DNA of 64,000 bases from Thalassolituus sp. UBA674 (GCA_002298335.1 DBNK01000029.1:14496-78495); one strand, 5' to 3'; positions 53,423-62,666 are shown, counted from the stretch's first letter. Numbers and translations are program-made. The notes: a model not told the origin generated them from the sequence alone.

Positions 53423-54283
53423 GTGGATACTGATCTGCTTAAAACCTTTATGGAAGTCTCACGGACCCGTCATTTCGGCCGTGCTGCTGAAAATCTGTAT
53501 CTGACGCAATCAGCGGTCAGTTTCCGGGTACGTCAGCTGGAGGATATTCTCGGCGTGGAGCTGTTCTCCCGTCAGCGTAATAATATTCAGCTGACCCCGG
53601 CCGGGGAAAAGCTGATGCCTCTTGCCGAAAGCAGTGTGCTGCTGGAGCAGCGTATCCGCAGTGAAGTGGCCCGCGCCGACGGCCAGACCCACTCTCTGGC
53701 GATCGGCGCCACACCGAATCTGTGGGATGCCTTTCTGCAGTATGAACTGACGGATCTGGCCGATGGTGAATCACTGTCGCTGAGTGCGACGGCGCACACA
53801 GGCACTACCCTGATCCGTCAGATCGGCGAGCGCTCACTGGATCTGGCCTTTCTGTTTGATGCGCCCAAGGTAGACGACTTTGTTACCCGTGAAATACACG
53901 CACTGCAGCTGTATATGGTGACGTCCGGTTCGGCGCAATCGGCGGAAGAGGCACTGGATAAAGGTTATGTGCTGGTGGACTGGGGCACGGCCTTCAGTAT
54001 GCAACATGCGCAGGAGCTGCGGACCAGCGAGCCTCCGGTGCTGAAAACCAATACCGGACGCATAGCCCTCGACTGGCTGCTGAATACAGGCGGCAGTGCG
54101 TATCTGCCATTGCCTATGATACGGCCTTACGAGGCCAGCGGACGTCTGCAACGGGTTCCGGGAGCACCGGTGATTGCCCGCAGCGTCTACGCCAGTTACC
54201 ACATCAGCCGCAGCGACGATGCGCTGATCGGCCGGGTGCTGGAAAAAGTCAGTGAACATCTGAAAAGGTTGGACAACGAATGA
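53423..54283 (+). CDS. hdfR: LysR-type regulator HdfR
   Basis: A 286-residue LysR protein. The helix-turn-helix region RTRHFGRAAENLYLTQSAVS with MDTDLLKTFMEVS before it is near identical in pattern to E. coli HdfR, a repressor of flhDC. The effector domain is more divergent. It starts at GTG with AAGAGG five bases before. Divergent from maoP as in E. coli, with 199 bases between. Overlaps the next gene by 4 bases (ATGA). Confidence 0.88.
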   Translation: MDTDLLKTFMEVSRTRHFGRAAENLYLTQSAVSFRVRQLEDILGVELFSRQRNNIQLTPAGEKLMPLAESSVLLEQRIRSEVARADGQTHSLAIGATPNLWDAFLQYELTDLADGESLSLSATAHTGTTLIRQIGERSLDLAFLFDAPKVDDFVTREIHALQLYMVTSGSAQSAEEALDKGYVLVDWGTAFSMQHAQELRTSEPPVLKTNTGRIALDWLLNTGGSAYLPLPMIRPYEASGRLQRVPGAPVIARSVYASYHISRSDDALIGRVLEKVSEHLKRLDNE

Positions 54284-55269
54284 GTGCAGAACAGACCACC
54301 ATGAAAGCCTGGGTCATGAACGGCAGTGGCGGACCGGATGTGCTGGAGCTGCAGACTCTGGCTCTGCCGCAACCGGCTGCAGGGCAGGTGCGGTTGCAGG
54401 TGATTGCTTCCGGCTTTAATCCTCTCGATACCAAAATCCGTGCCGGTGTGGCGGCGATCCGCAGTGAAACCGGTATTCCCGGCTGTGACGTCAGCGCTGT
54501 GGTTGATGCCGTGGGAGAGGGTGTTCACACTCTGGCCGTGGGTGACCGGGTGTATGGTTGTGCCGGTGGCGTGAAGGGCAGTGATGGCTCTCTGGCGGAA
54601 TACATGCTTGCCGACCCGCAACTTCTGGCGCTCCTGCCGGAGTCCGTGGATGCGGTAAGGGCCGCAGCATTACCGCTGGTCAGTATTACCGCCTGGGAAG
54701 CGCTGACGCGGCTCGATATTCAGAAAGATGACCGCCTGCTGATCATGGGCGGTTCCGGCGGAGTCGGACAGATGGCGGTGCAGCTTGCAGCCCTGCGCGA
54801 TGCTCAGGTCACTGCAACGGCCGGTTCTGAAAGCCGTCAGGCTCTGGTGAAATCGCTGGGCGCCGCGGATGTCTGCCTGCATGACGATGTCACGTCACAG
54901 CCCGGCCCCTTCAACAAAGTGCTGGATACCCATGGCGGAGCATCTCTGCAGACGGCTCTGCAGATGGCGGCGCCACACGGACAGGTGGCCACGATCAATG
55001 CCCGTAATCAGTACGACCTGAGTCAGGCCCATGCCAAGGCGCTGACCCTGCATACGGTGTTCATGATGTTGCCTCTGCTGAGCGGCCAGGGACGCGAGCA
55101 TCATGGCCGTTTTCTGCGCTGGCTCACCGGCCAGATTGATGCCGGACAGATCCGGGTACCCGAGACTCTGATCTTTGAACCGTCCGAGGTGGCAGAGGTA
55201 CACCGGCTATATGAAGCCGGAGAGCTGAACAGCAAAGCCGTGTTCCGTTTTCAGGGATTCGACCACTGA
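54280..55269 (+). CDS. zinc-independent quinone oxidoreductase-like MDR protein
   Basis: A 329-residue medium-chain dehydrogenase. The GroES-like N-terminal domain (ASGFNPLDTKIRAG, PGCDVSAVVDAVGEG) is followed by the Rossmann domain with LLIMGGSGGVGQMAVQLAAL. The structural-zinc cysteines are absent. It resembles NADPH:quinone reductases; the true substrate is unknown. Coupled to hdfR. Its end overlaps the convergent piuC by 19 bases. Confidence 0.88.
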   Translation: MSAEQTTMKAWVMNGSGGPDVLELQTLALPQPAAGQVRLQVIASGFNPLDTKIRAGVAAIRSETGIPGCDVSAVVDAVGEGVHTLAVGDRVYGCAGGVKGSDGSLAEYMLADPQLLALLPESVDAVRAAALPLVSITAWEALTRLDIQKDDRLLIMGGSGGVGQMAVQLAALRDAQVTATAGSESRQALVKSLGAADVCLHDDVTSQPGPFNKVLDTHGGASLQTALQMAAPHGQVATINARNQYDLSQAHAKALTLHTVFMMLPLLSGQGREHHGRFLRWLTGQIDAGQIRVPETLIFEPSEVAEVHRLYEAGELNSKAVFRFQGFDH

Positions 55270-55931
55270 CGCATCAGGTTGTGATACACCGCACTCAGGC
55301 GCCGCACTTCGTTGTCTGCGGCGCCCCGTTCTGAGGTGAGTACCTGGATCGACTGATCCAGTTCAAACAGGGTTTCGCGCTGACTGATATCGGCCACCAG
55401 GCTCTGTATCCAGAAAAACGCCGCAATGCGTTGTCCGCGGGTCACAGGCCGGACTTCATGCAGGCTGGTGGACGGATAGAGAATCAGATCGCCGGCGTTC
55501 ATTTTCACTTCCTGCGCGCCGAAGCGGGTTTCAATCGCCAGCTCTCCGCCCTCATAGTCTTCAGCGTCACAGAGAAACAGCGTGGCCGACACGTCACTAC
55601 GCATCATGCTGCCATCAGGCAGTGTCAGGATGGCGGCGTCGGTGTGCAGACCGTAATGTCCGCCGTTCTGATAGCAGTTAAAGCGGGGCGGAAAAATGCG
55701 GTTGGGCAATGCCGCTGACATAAACAGCGGGTGCTGACGGACGACGTCGCGGATACGCTGTGACAGGGTGATGGCCAGCTCTGAGGCTTCATCCAGCTGC
55801 AGGTTGCTTTTGACCTTGGCAGCGCTGGCCCCGGCAGTACGTCTGCCGTCCGTCCACGCCTGTGCTTTCAGCAGAGCACCCAGCTGACGGGCTTCTTCCG
55901 GGTCAATCAGTTGTTCGATCGGCAGCAGCAT
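55251..55931 (-). CDS. piuC: Fe(II)/2-oxoglutarate-dependent hydroxylase PiuC (YbiX family)
   Basis: A 226-residue PKHD-type hydroxylase. NGGHYGLHTDAAILTLPDG holds the HxD iron ligands, the distal histidine is in YPSTSLHEVRPVTRGQRIA and the 2-oxoglutarate Arg follows. PiuC/YbiX genes regularly accompany Fiu/PiuA catecholate receptors, as here. The true substrate is not known. Last gene of the iron-uptake operon. Confidence 0.93.
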   Translation of the reverse strand: MLLPIEQLIDPEEARQLGALLKAQAWTDGRRTAGASAAKVKSNLQLDEASELAITLSQRIRDVVRQHPLFMSAALPNRIFPPRFNCYQNGGHYGLHTDAAILTLPDGSMMRSDVSATLFLCDAEDYEGGELAIETRFGAQEVKMNAGDLILYPSTSLHEVRPVTRGQRIAAFFWIQSLVADISQRETLFELDQSIQVLTSERGAADNEVRRLSAVYHNLMRQWSNP

Positions 55932-55966
55932 GGCTCAGTGTCCTCCCGTCGGTTCAGTTGTGTGTG

Positions 55967-57070
55967 TCAGACGCGCCCGGCAATGACGCCGGGGCCGATA
56001 TCGTCGGGCGTCGGGCAGCCGCACAACGCCATGTTCATTTCCAGTTCCTGTTGCAGCAGTTTCAGCATGTGAGCCACGCCCAGTGCTCCGCCGACGGCCA
56101 GTGCCCAGAGTTGCGGGCGGCCGATACAGACCGCGTTGGCGCCCAGTGCCAGTGCTTTGATGATGTCGCTGCCACGGCGGACACCACCGTCCAGCAGCAG
56201 CGGGAAGTTAGGGCCGACGGCACTGCGGATATCCGGCAGCAGATCAATGCTGGCAGGCAGGGTGTCCAGGGTGCGGCCCCCGTGGTTGGAGACGATCAGC
56301 CCGTCAAAGCCGAGGTCTTTCAGAATGCGGGCGTCATCCGGATGGGAAACGCCTTTGGCATAGAGTGGCAGGCGGGTTTGGGCCCGCAGCCAGATCAGGT
56401 CTTCAGCGCCCGGCCGGTCGGCCATATATCCCTGAAAAATAACGCTGTCCTGAGACGTCAGGGGTTTGGGACCGGCGACCGGCAGATCCCGGAGGTTCGC
56501 TTCCCTGAGGTGTGACGGAACCGCAAAGCCGCTGCGCTGGATGCGGTTTCTCAGCCCCTGTACGGGCGCATCCAGTGTAACGACGATGGCTTTGCTGCCA
56601 TGCTCTTCTGCCCGTTGCAGCAGCAGGCGGTTGGTTTCGTGCAGTGGCTGCCAGTACAGCTGAAACCAGCACTGATCATGCTCTGCGGCAATATCCGCAA
56701 AGCGGGTGTGGCTCAATGTACTGCAGATCATGGGTACGCCAGCCGCCGCCGCGCCCTGAGCCGTGGCCCGTTCGCCCTGCGGGTGAATCAGCTGTTGATG
56801 GGCAACCGGCGCCAGCAACAACGGACTGTTGAGTGACAGACCGCCGAGTTGGGTGCGGGTCTGTGCCTGAGAAAAATCGGCCAACAGCCGGTTATAAAGA
56901 GAGAGGCGTGCAAATGCATCGCTGTTATTGCGCAGGGTGTGCTCATCGGCGACACCGCTGCTGATGTATTCCCACACCGCGGCCGGCAGATGGCTGGCGG
57001 CGTAGCGTTCGTAGTCGCTGAGGCTGACCAGATCGTGGGGCAGGGTGTGGGTGAATAAAGGTTCTTGCAT
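55967..57070 (-). CDS. FMN-dependent alpha-hydroxy-acid oxidase, LldD-like
   Basis: A 367-residue flavoenzyme. N-terminal LVSLSDYERYAASHLPAAVW, SFSRTQLGG-like ARTQLGGLSLNSPLLLAP, and the active-site lysine region RLPLYAKGVSHPDDA. GLIVSNHGGRTLDTLPASID supplies the catalytic His and Arg. FMN-phosphate loop: LLLDGGVRRGSDIIKAL. It should oxidise a 2-hydroxy acid, but which one is unknown. It lies between the Fiu-like receptor and piuC, in the same leftward transcript, an unexpected place for this enzyme. Start at ATG 57070; the frame is open to 57091. Confidence 0.9.
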   Translation of the reverse strand: MQEPLFTHTLPHDLVSLSDYERYAASHLPAAVWEYISSGVADEHTLRNNSDAFARLSLYNRLLADFSQAQTRTQLGGLSLNSPLLLAPVAHQQLIHPQGERATAQGAAAAGVPMICSTLSHTRFADIAAEHDQCWFQLYWQPLHETNRLLLQRAEEHGSKAIVVTLDAPVQGLRNRIQRSGFAVPSHLREANLRDLPVAGPKPLTSQDSVIFQGYMADRPGAEDLIWLRAQTRLPLYAKGVSHPDDARILKDLGFDGLIVSNHGGRTLDTLPASIDLLPDIRSAVGPNFPLLLDGGVRRGSDIIKALALGANAVCIGRPQLWALAVGGALGVAHMLKLLQQELEMNMALCGCPTPDDIGPGVIAGRV

Positions 57071-57114
57071 GGTCTTTTCAGACCGGAGCACCCGCGGTAC
57101 TCCGGTCTGCTCCG

Positions 57115-59445
57115 TCAGAACTCGTAAGCCAGGGTCAGCTGGGCGTTGCGGGCATCCCCGATGTACGCGAACGAACCACTGCGGTAGGCGGTGAGGTAAT
57201 AGTCTTTGTCGGTCAGGTTACCGATGTTGAGGCGAGCGTTCAGCTGCTTGTTGAATTCGTAGCTGGCAAAGGCATCAAACACGGTGTAGGCCGGCACCCG
57301 GGTGTCTTCGCTGGCTGGGCTGTCAGGCTGGCCGACATAGACTTCGCTGGAGTGGTTGGCTGAACCACCAAAAGCGAGTTTATCGGTCAGCTGATAACGC
57401 AGCTGCAGGTAACCGGAGCGGTTGGCAAAGTTAGCCAGGCGGCCGCCAGCCTCAACCGGAGTGCCATCAAAGTTGGTCGCTGCGGTTTCAAGAATTTCCG
57501 ACTTCATCAGGGCATAACCGAACTGCGTGCTCAGACGGTCAGTGAGGTTACCCACCAGAGAGACTTCCACACCCTGAACGCGGTTTTTACCTGTGTTGTA
57601 GGTGCCATCGGTAGCGTAGTCGGTTCCTTCCATAACGTTGTCTTTGGTCACACGGAACACAGATGCCGTTGCCAGCAGTTTGTTGCTGAACAGGTTCCAC
57701 TTGGTACCCAGTTCCAGATTTTCCACGTCTTCCGGCTTGGCCTGATCGACGTTCTCAGCACTGGAGCAGAGGCCGCCGTAACCACAGTTACCCCCGACGT
57801 CGGACTCGCCACCGTTGATGTTGGCGGAGGTCGAGTACGTTGCGTACACATTACCGTTCGCCGTGAGGTCATATACGGCACCGAGGTGACCGTTCCACAG
57901 GGTATCGTCGTAAGCGTAATCGGTTTCTGTACCATCACGGCCGGTAACCAGATTGCTGTAGTCAAAGGTATCGGCACGGACACCGGCAAACACACTCAGC
58001 TTATCGGTGAGGTCGACGGTGTCCATCAGGTACAGCGACAGAGTATCGATCTGGTAGTCGGAGTCGCTGTTGCCTTTACTGATCTGGCGGCCCATCAGGT
58101 CGTGGACGTTATTCACTACGGAACCGTTGCTGTCGATGATGCAGTAGCTTTCAGATACACCACCGCGTCCGGCGGTCATGCAGTTACTGGTGCCTGCATT
58201 CTCAACGTTGTAAACGCCGTTCAGTACGTTATGCACTGAGTATTCAGCACCGGCGACAAACTGGTGCTTCATACCACCCAGTTCAGTATCCACAAACAGG
58301 TTCAGCTGGTTCACAAAGTAATCCACCTCCTGCCAGCCCTGGTGAGTACTGAGTGAGATGGTGCTGTACTCCCCATTGGGGTCTGAGGCATCGGTGGTGG
58401 TGCCACGGGCACCGGTCACCACATAACCGTTATTGGTGGTGCCGTAACGCAGGGCGTTTTCGAGGCGTACCGTGTCATTGACGCGGTATTTGGCGCGCAG
58501 CGTCAGCGTGTCCACCCGGGACTTCACAAAGTCCTGCTGCTGTACGTAGGAGGGAATATCCTCGTAGACGAACCCGGTTTCGCGGTTGATAAAGCTGCCG
58601 AGGTCGACCTGATCAAAGGCGCTGAGGTGGTAGTAGTCGGCAATCAGATCCAGCTTGTCGGTGGCAGACCAGAGGCCGGACAGGGCCAGGCCGTTCCGTT
58701 CCCGGGTGTTTTCTTCCCGGTCCGGTACCTGCTCAAAGCTGTGCAGCACGTTGGCACGTACGGCCACGCTGTCACTCAGCCCGGCGTTGGAATCCAGGGT
58801 GATACGACGGTAATCATCGGTACCGATACCGCCTTCGGCTTTGTTGAAGTTGTATTCGGTGCTGGCCTGCTTGGTGATGGAGTTCACCGCACCGCCGGTG
58901 GAACCACGTCCGGCGAAGGTGGAACTCGGACCTTTGGTGATTTCGACCTGTTCAACCGCAAAGCTTTCACGGGTGGTCATCCCCGGGTCGCGCAGACCGT
59001 CGACAAACACATCGGAGCGGGCTTCATGGCCACGGATCACATAGCGGTCACCAAAGGCGTTACCGTTTTCACCCGTGCCCAGCGTGATGCCTGGCTGGGC
59101 GTCGAGGATGTCTTTCAGATCGCTGCGGCCGGATTCCTGAATCTGGGTCTGGGTCAGCACGGTGATGGTCTGCGGGGTTTCCGCCAGATCTTTCACATGA
59201 CGGCTGTCACCGGAGGTTTTCGCCTTATAAGGTGCGCCCGGCTCGGCGTACGGGTTGGTATCCAGGGTGCGCTCTTCAACCTGCATAGTGTCGAGCATAA
59301 TGGCATCGTCGTCGGCGTGAGCCAGCCCGCTGTTCAGCAGCAGGGCCGGTAAGCCAAGACTGAGGGCGGTGACGCCGCTCAGACGGTTGGCGCGCGAAGT
59401 CGTTCGCAGGCTGAGAGCCTGGGTACGGGATGGTTTCTGATTCAT
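57115..59445 (-). CDS. TonB-dependent catecholate siderophore receptor, Fiu/PiuA-like
   Basis: A 776-residue receptor. A long signal (LSLGLPALLLNSGLAHADDD) precedes a TonB box near DTMQVEERT. The plug has AETPQTITVLTQTQIQESGR and the Fiu-type block DVFVDGLRDPGMTTRESFAV, VEITKGPSSTFAGRGSTGGA. The barrel ends AQLTLAYEF. This subfamily takes up monomeric catechols and related siderophores. Two bases from tonB; in E. coli its homologue is followed by ybiX, the piuC homologue here. Confidence 0.92.
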   Translation of the reverse strand: MNQKPSRTQALSLRTTSRANRLSGVTALSLGLPALLLNSGLAHADDDAIMLDTMQVEERTLDTNPYAEPGAPYKAKTSGDSRHVKDLAETPQTITVLTQTQIQESGRSDLKDILDAQPGITLGTGENGNAFGDRYVIRGHEARSDVFVDGLRDPGMTTRESFAVEQVEITKGPSSTFAGRGSTGGAVNSITKQASTEYNFNKAEGGIGTDDYRRITLDSNAGLSDSVAVRANVLHSFEQVPDREENTRERNGLALSGLWSATDKLDLIADYYHLSAFDQVDLGSFINRETGFVYEDIPSYVQQQDFVKSRVDTLTLRAKYRVNDTVRLENALRYGTTNNGYVVTGARGTTTDASDPNGEYSTISLSTHQGWQEVDYFVNQLNLFVDTELGGMKHQFVAGAEYSVHNVLNGVYNVENAGTSNCMTAGRGGVSESYCIIDSNGSVVNNVHDLMGRQISKGNSDSDYQIDTLSLYLMDTVDLTDKLSVFAGVRADTFDYSNLVTGRDGTETDYAYDDTLWNGHLGAVYDLTANGNVYATYSTSANINGGESDVGGNCGYGGLCSSAENVDQAKPEDVENLELGTKWNLFSNKLLATASVFRVTKDNVMEGTDYATDGTYNTGKNRVQGVEVSLVGNLTDRLSTQFGYALMKSEILETAATNFDGTPVEAGGRLANFANRSGYLQLRYQLTDKLAFGGSANHSSEVYVGQPDSPASEDTRVPAYTVFDAFASYEFNKQLNARLNIGNLTDKDYYLTAYRSGSFAYIGDARNAQLTLAYEF

Positions 59446-59447
59446 GA

Positions 59448-60299
59448 TTAGTCCCCAAAAGAGTGGTTGGTTATTAGGCTGAATTCGATCGGCATGACCA
59501 GTGGCAGGGTGTTTCTGGATGGGTAGAAATCCTCCGGTACCACGGGCAGTGGGGCGGCGTCCTGCAGCATGTTCAGGGCTGCATCATCCAGCAGCGGATA
59601 ACCCGAGCTGCCGGCAATGTGGCTGCTCAGAATCTCCCCCTGACGGTTCATGGTGAAGGCCAGTTTCACCGTACCTTCCTGCTTGCTGCGCTTGGCGGCA
59701 GCCGGATAGGTACGGTGGCGGGCCAACCATTGATTCAGCGTCTGAATGTAATCCGCAGCGTTACCCCGGCGTCCGCCGTTGGCCTCCTGTCTGGCATTGC
59801 CTGAGGCACGCCGGGTTGAGGTACTGGCTTCTTGCCGGGTTTCAGCGGCTGTTTCTTCCTGCGCTCTCTCTTGGGTGGTCTTTACGACTTCTTGTGGGTG
59901 TTCTTGTGGTTTTTCTTGTTGTGGTTCTGTGGTCAGAGGGGCCTGCCTGGTTGCAACCTCCTCTTGGTCGGGTTGGGTGCGGATTTCGGGTGTCCTGGTT
60001 GCCGGAGCGGGCTGGCGGTAAGTGCGCGCTGCCGGTTCAGCCACGTTACTGAGCGTGACTGCTGCAGCTGCCGGAGCCGGCGTTACTTCCGGTGCGGGGG
60101 CCGGTGGTGCCATGGCAGCCTGAATACGCTGCTGGGTGTTGGTGTAAGACCCCAGCTGACCATGTCCGGACTGCAGGTCCAGCTCACCGTCAGCCTGGGC
60201 TGCCCCTGTGTCGGCTTGCGGCGTCCACAGCAGCCAGCCGATCACACTCAGGTGTAATGCGGTGGCAATCACTGCGCTGGTAACGGCGGCAGCTTTCAT
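59448..60299 (-). CDS. tonB: TonB family energy transducer
   Basis: A 283-residue protein. An N-terminal anchor helix (VIATALHLSVIGWLLW) is followed by a periplasmic spacer rich in Pro, Gln, Glu and Thr. The C-terminal TonB domain has LARHRTYPAAAKRSKQEGTV and SSGYPLLDDAALNML. It couples the ExbBD motor to the adjacent receptor. Start overlaps the preceding exbD stop by one base. Confidence 0.92.
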   Translation of the reverse strand: MKAAAVTSAVIATALHLSVIGWLLWTPQADTGAAQADGELDLQSGHGQLGSYTNTQQRIQAAMAPPAPAPEVTPAPAAAAVTLSNVAEPAARTYRQPAPATRTPEIRTQPDQEEVATRQAPLTTEPQQEKPQEHPQEVVKTTQERAQEETAAETRQEASTSTRRASGNARQEANGGRRGNAADYIQTLNQWLARHRTYPAAAKRSKQEGTVKLAFTMNRQGEILSSHIAGSSGYPLLDDAALNMLQDAAPLPVVPEDFYPSRNTLPLVMPIEFSLITNHSFGD

Positions 60300-60691
60300 C
60301 AGGGTTTCTCCAGAATCAGGCTGATGGCCAGATCTGTGCGCTGGCGGAACACTTCCAGCAGGTCATCAAGCTGTGCGGCGGTGGCGCGGCGGTCAGCGAC
60401 CACTGAGATTGATTTAAGACCGGTGTGCTCCAGCTGTTCAGACAGCGCTGCCGGAGAAACCACCTCATCGCGGTAAGTCAGGGTGCCGTCGGCGGCGAGG
60501 CTGACAAACACGCTCAGTGACTGTGCTTCTGCCGCGGCGCTTCCGGCAGGAACCTGCAGACTGGCATCCGGCTGTTGCTGGATGCGACCGGCAACCATAA
60601 AGAAAATCAGCAGCAGGAAGACGATGTTGATCAGCGGGATCAGGTTGTCGTCACCGGAAGTGCGTCTGCGGGTTGGAATAACCGGCATCAT
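60299..60691 (-). CDS. exbD: ExbD/TolR-type protein, second copy
   Basis: A 130-residue protein. SGDDNLIPLINIVFLLLIFF is the anchor helix with the proton-path Asn/Asp region. The periplasmic ExbD domain follows. It overlaps the first exbD copy by four bases. Here the usual helix aspartate position reads N (INIVF), unlike the first copy (IDVVF), so the two subunits may have different roles in the motor. Confidence 0.88.
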   Translation of the reverse strand: MMPVIPTRRRTSGDDNLIPLINIVFLLLIFFMVAGRIQQQPDASLQVPAGSAAAEAQSLSVFVSLAADGTLTYRDEVVSPAALSEQLEHTGLKSISVVADRRATAAQLDDLLEVFRQRTDLAISLILEKP

Positions 60692-61095
60692 GGCTCGTGG
60701 ATCTCTGTGTCAAAGGTCTGCCCCAGGGTGAATGCTGTGTGCTCCCGGTTAAGGCTTTTCAGAACCGGGACAATGAGGCTGACCGGCGTTTCTTTGTGTG
60801 CGCTGATCACGACCGGGCGGTCAGCGGGCAATTCGCTGGCCAGTGCATCCGCTGCCCGGAGAGGCCGGAGTTGTTCATCTAGCAGAAAAAGGCTGCCGTC
60901 ATCGCGGATCAGCACCAGTACAGGGGCGTCCGCTCTGCTCTGTGTATCGGCTCCGGCGACCGTGATGTTCAACGCCTGCCACTGACTGAAACCTGTGGTC
61001 AGCATGAAGAACATCAGCAGGATAAACACCACATCAATCAGAGCAGTCAGACTGATCCGGCGTGAGCGACGCTGTGGCAGCAATCCGGCGTGCAT
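60688..61095 (-). CDS. exbD: ExbD/TolR-type protein, first copy
   Basis: A 135-residue protein. RISLTALIDVVFILLMFFML contains the essential helix Asp used for proton flow. The periplasmic domain follows. Part of the ExbB-ExbD-TonB complex in the inner membrane. It overlaps exbB by one base and the second exbD by four. Confidence 0.9.
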   Translation of the reverse strand: MHAGLLPQRRSRRISLTALIDVVFILLMFFMLTTGFSQWQALNITVAGADTQSRADAPVLVLIRDDGSLFLLDEQLRPLRAADALASELPADRPVVISAHKETPVSLIVPVLKSLNREHTAFTLGQTFDTEIHEP

Positions 61096-61769
61096 CAGCG
61101 ACTGACTGCCTTGAGGTTGTGAGCACTCACGGCCTGCTCTTTGTGGGATACACGGTTGAGCAGTTCGTCGGCATCACTCAGCAGTTGCAGCGACTGGTTT
61201 TCATGCTGGCGTTCAAACAACGCGTGGATCAGGCTGACCGGAATGGCGACGCCGAGGCCGACTGCGGTGGTCAGCAGAGCCTGCCAGATACCACCGGACA
61301 GAACCGCCGGGTCTACCTGAGCACCGGCGGCTTCCATAGCACGGAAGGCGTCGATCATGCCGAGTACGGTACCGAACAGACCGAGCAAGGGCGCAACCGT
61401 GGCGATCACTTCCAGTGCGCGCAGGCCCGAGGCCATCTGCTGGATCTGGTTACGCACCAGGCGGTAAACCTCGCTGCGTGTCTGTTCCGGGTCCAGCCCC
61501 TGCTGCAGTACGTTCCAGGTGCTGAGAATACTGCGGATACGGGGCGCTGAAGATTCCGTGGTGGTCAGCGGCACCCGTTGACCGGCACTGATCTCAGTGT
61601 GTGCCAGACCGGATACGGCTTCGGTAAGCAGAGCGTCAGCCTGAATTCCTCTTGGGCGTTGCAACCACATCCCCAGTATCCGGAAGAGAATGATGGAGCT
61701 GGCTGCAACGGACAACAGCAGCAGAACCGCCACCACCGGGCCGCCCAGAGCATCGATATAGGCAAGCAT
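61095..61769 (-). CDS. exbB: ExbB/TolQ/MotA-type proton channel protein
   Basis: A 224-residue protein with three membrane helices. GLRALEVIATVAPLLGLFGT and VLGMIDAF in helix 2, and GIWQALLTTAVGLGVAIPV in helix 3, are the conserved proton-channel region. First gene of the operon. The ATG at 61769 touches the proximal Fur-like box. The frame is open to 61826, but this start fits the family's length. Confidence 0.92.
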   Translation of the reverse strand: MLAYIDALGGPVVAVLLLLSVAASSIILFRILGMWLQRPRGIQADALLTEAVSGLAHTEISAGQRVPLTTTESSAPRIRSILSTWNVLQQGLDPEQTRSEVYRLVRNQIQQMASGLRALEVIATVAPLLGLFGTVLGMIDAFRAMEAAGAQVDPAVLSGGIWQALLTTAVGLGVAIPVSLIHALFERQHENQSLQLLSDADELLNRVSHKEQAVSAHNLKAVSR

Positions 61770-61848
61770 AAAATGATTCTCATTAAGATTTGTGCGCAGG
61801 CTAACGCAGGAGGAGCAGAGAATCAATTAAAATAATAATCATTCCTAT
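61769..61848 (-). promoter_or_regulatory. two Fur-like boxes upstream of the iron-uptake operon
   Basis: Box 1 (61769-61787) reads AATGAGAATCATT on the minus strand and touches the exbB start. Box 2 (61830-61848) contains ATAATCATT and covers a likely -10 TATTAT at 61837-61832. Each matches about 13 of 19 positions of GATAATGATAATCATTATC. Repression by Fur under iron-replete conditions is expected. Judged by eye. Confidence 0.6.
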
Positions 61849-61979
61849 TTGAGGACTGGAAAGACCGGCTGGTATCTGATGGGGCAGGCGAGTGTTTGTC
61901 ACCCCGGAATAGAAATGCCAGTCGCAGGTCTCCGTGCCGGGAGGGCACGTGATGCAGGAATTGTTCAGGAGTATGTCTG

Positions 61980-62666
61980 TTATTCGATTTCCAGCAGCTT
62001 GTGTGTCTGGATACTCAGCTTCCATTGTGGATGCTGCAGGCAGTAATCGAGGGTTTTACGGGTCGTGGTCGCAGACAAACTCTGCTTAGCGCCACTCAGT
62101 TTGTCACTGGCAATGACCACCGGGGCATAGTCTGCCATAGGCTGCAGGTAATAATGCGTGGCGTTGAAGCCGGTAAACCGCTCTGGCATGGCCAGAGGTT
62201 GAGGGAAGACGAGTTTGAGCTCGTCACAGCGGTCAATCACCACCTCCGCACCGGCCTTCGGGCTCAGGCAGATCCAGTCGATGCCGTCGGGCAGGGGCAG
62301 GGTGCCGTTGGTTTCAATGGCGATTTCAAAACCAGCTTTGTGCAGAGTGGTTACCAGCTCGTCATCCAGCTGCAGGGCAGGTTCGCCACCGGTGCAGACA
62401 ACGTACGGTGTGCCCTGCGACAGATCCGGCCATTGTGTGCTGATGATATTCACCAAATCTGAGGCGGTATAAACACCACCCAGATGTCCATCGGTACCAA
62501 TAAAGTCGGTATCACAGAACTGGCAGACAGCGTTTTCTCTGCCGTCTTCCCGGCCATTCCACAGGTTGCACTTACTGAAGCGGCAGAACACTGCCGGGCG
62601 ACCAGCCTGAGCGCCTTCACCCTGCAGCGTATAGAAGATCTCTTTAACGCGGTAAGAGGCAGCCAT
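61980..62666 (-). CDS. queE: 7-carboxy-7-deazaguanine synthase QueE
   Basis: A 228-residue radical SAM enzyme of queuosine synthesis. The cluster motif is the CX14CX2C type: CRFSKCNLWNGREDGRENAV followed by CQFCDTDF. YVVCTGGEPALQLDDEL is the GGE SAM-binding element. It converts carboxytetrahydropterin to carboxydeazaguanine. It overlaps queC by one base. Confidence 0.95.
   Translation of the reverse strand: MAASYRVKEIFYTLQGEGAQAGRPAVFCRFSKCNLWNGREDGRENAVCQFCDTDFIGTDGHLGGVYTASDLVNIISTQWPDLSQGTPYVVCTGGEPALQLDDELVTTLHKAGFEIAIETNGTLPLPDGIDWICLSPKAGAEVVIDRCDELKLVFPQPLAMPERFTGFNATHYYLQPMADYAPVVIASDKLSGAKQSLSATTTRKTLDYCLQHPQWKLSIQTHKLLEIE

Noticed and set aside
55862..56515. 217-codon plus-strand frame
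   Set aside because: Lies antisense to piuC and the alpha-hydroxy-acid oxidase, both with clear motifs.
61801..62025. 74-codon minus-strand frame upstream of exbB and overlapping the queE end
   Set aside because: It overlaps queE and the Fur-like boxes, has no ribosome site and no domain.
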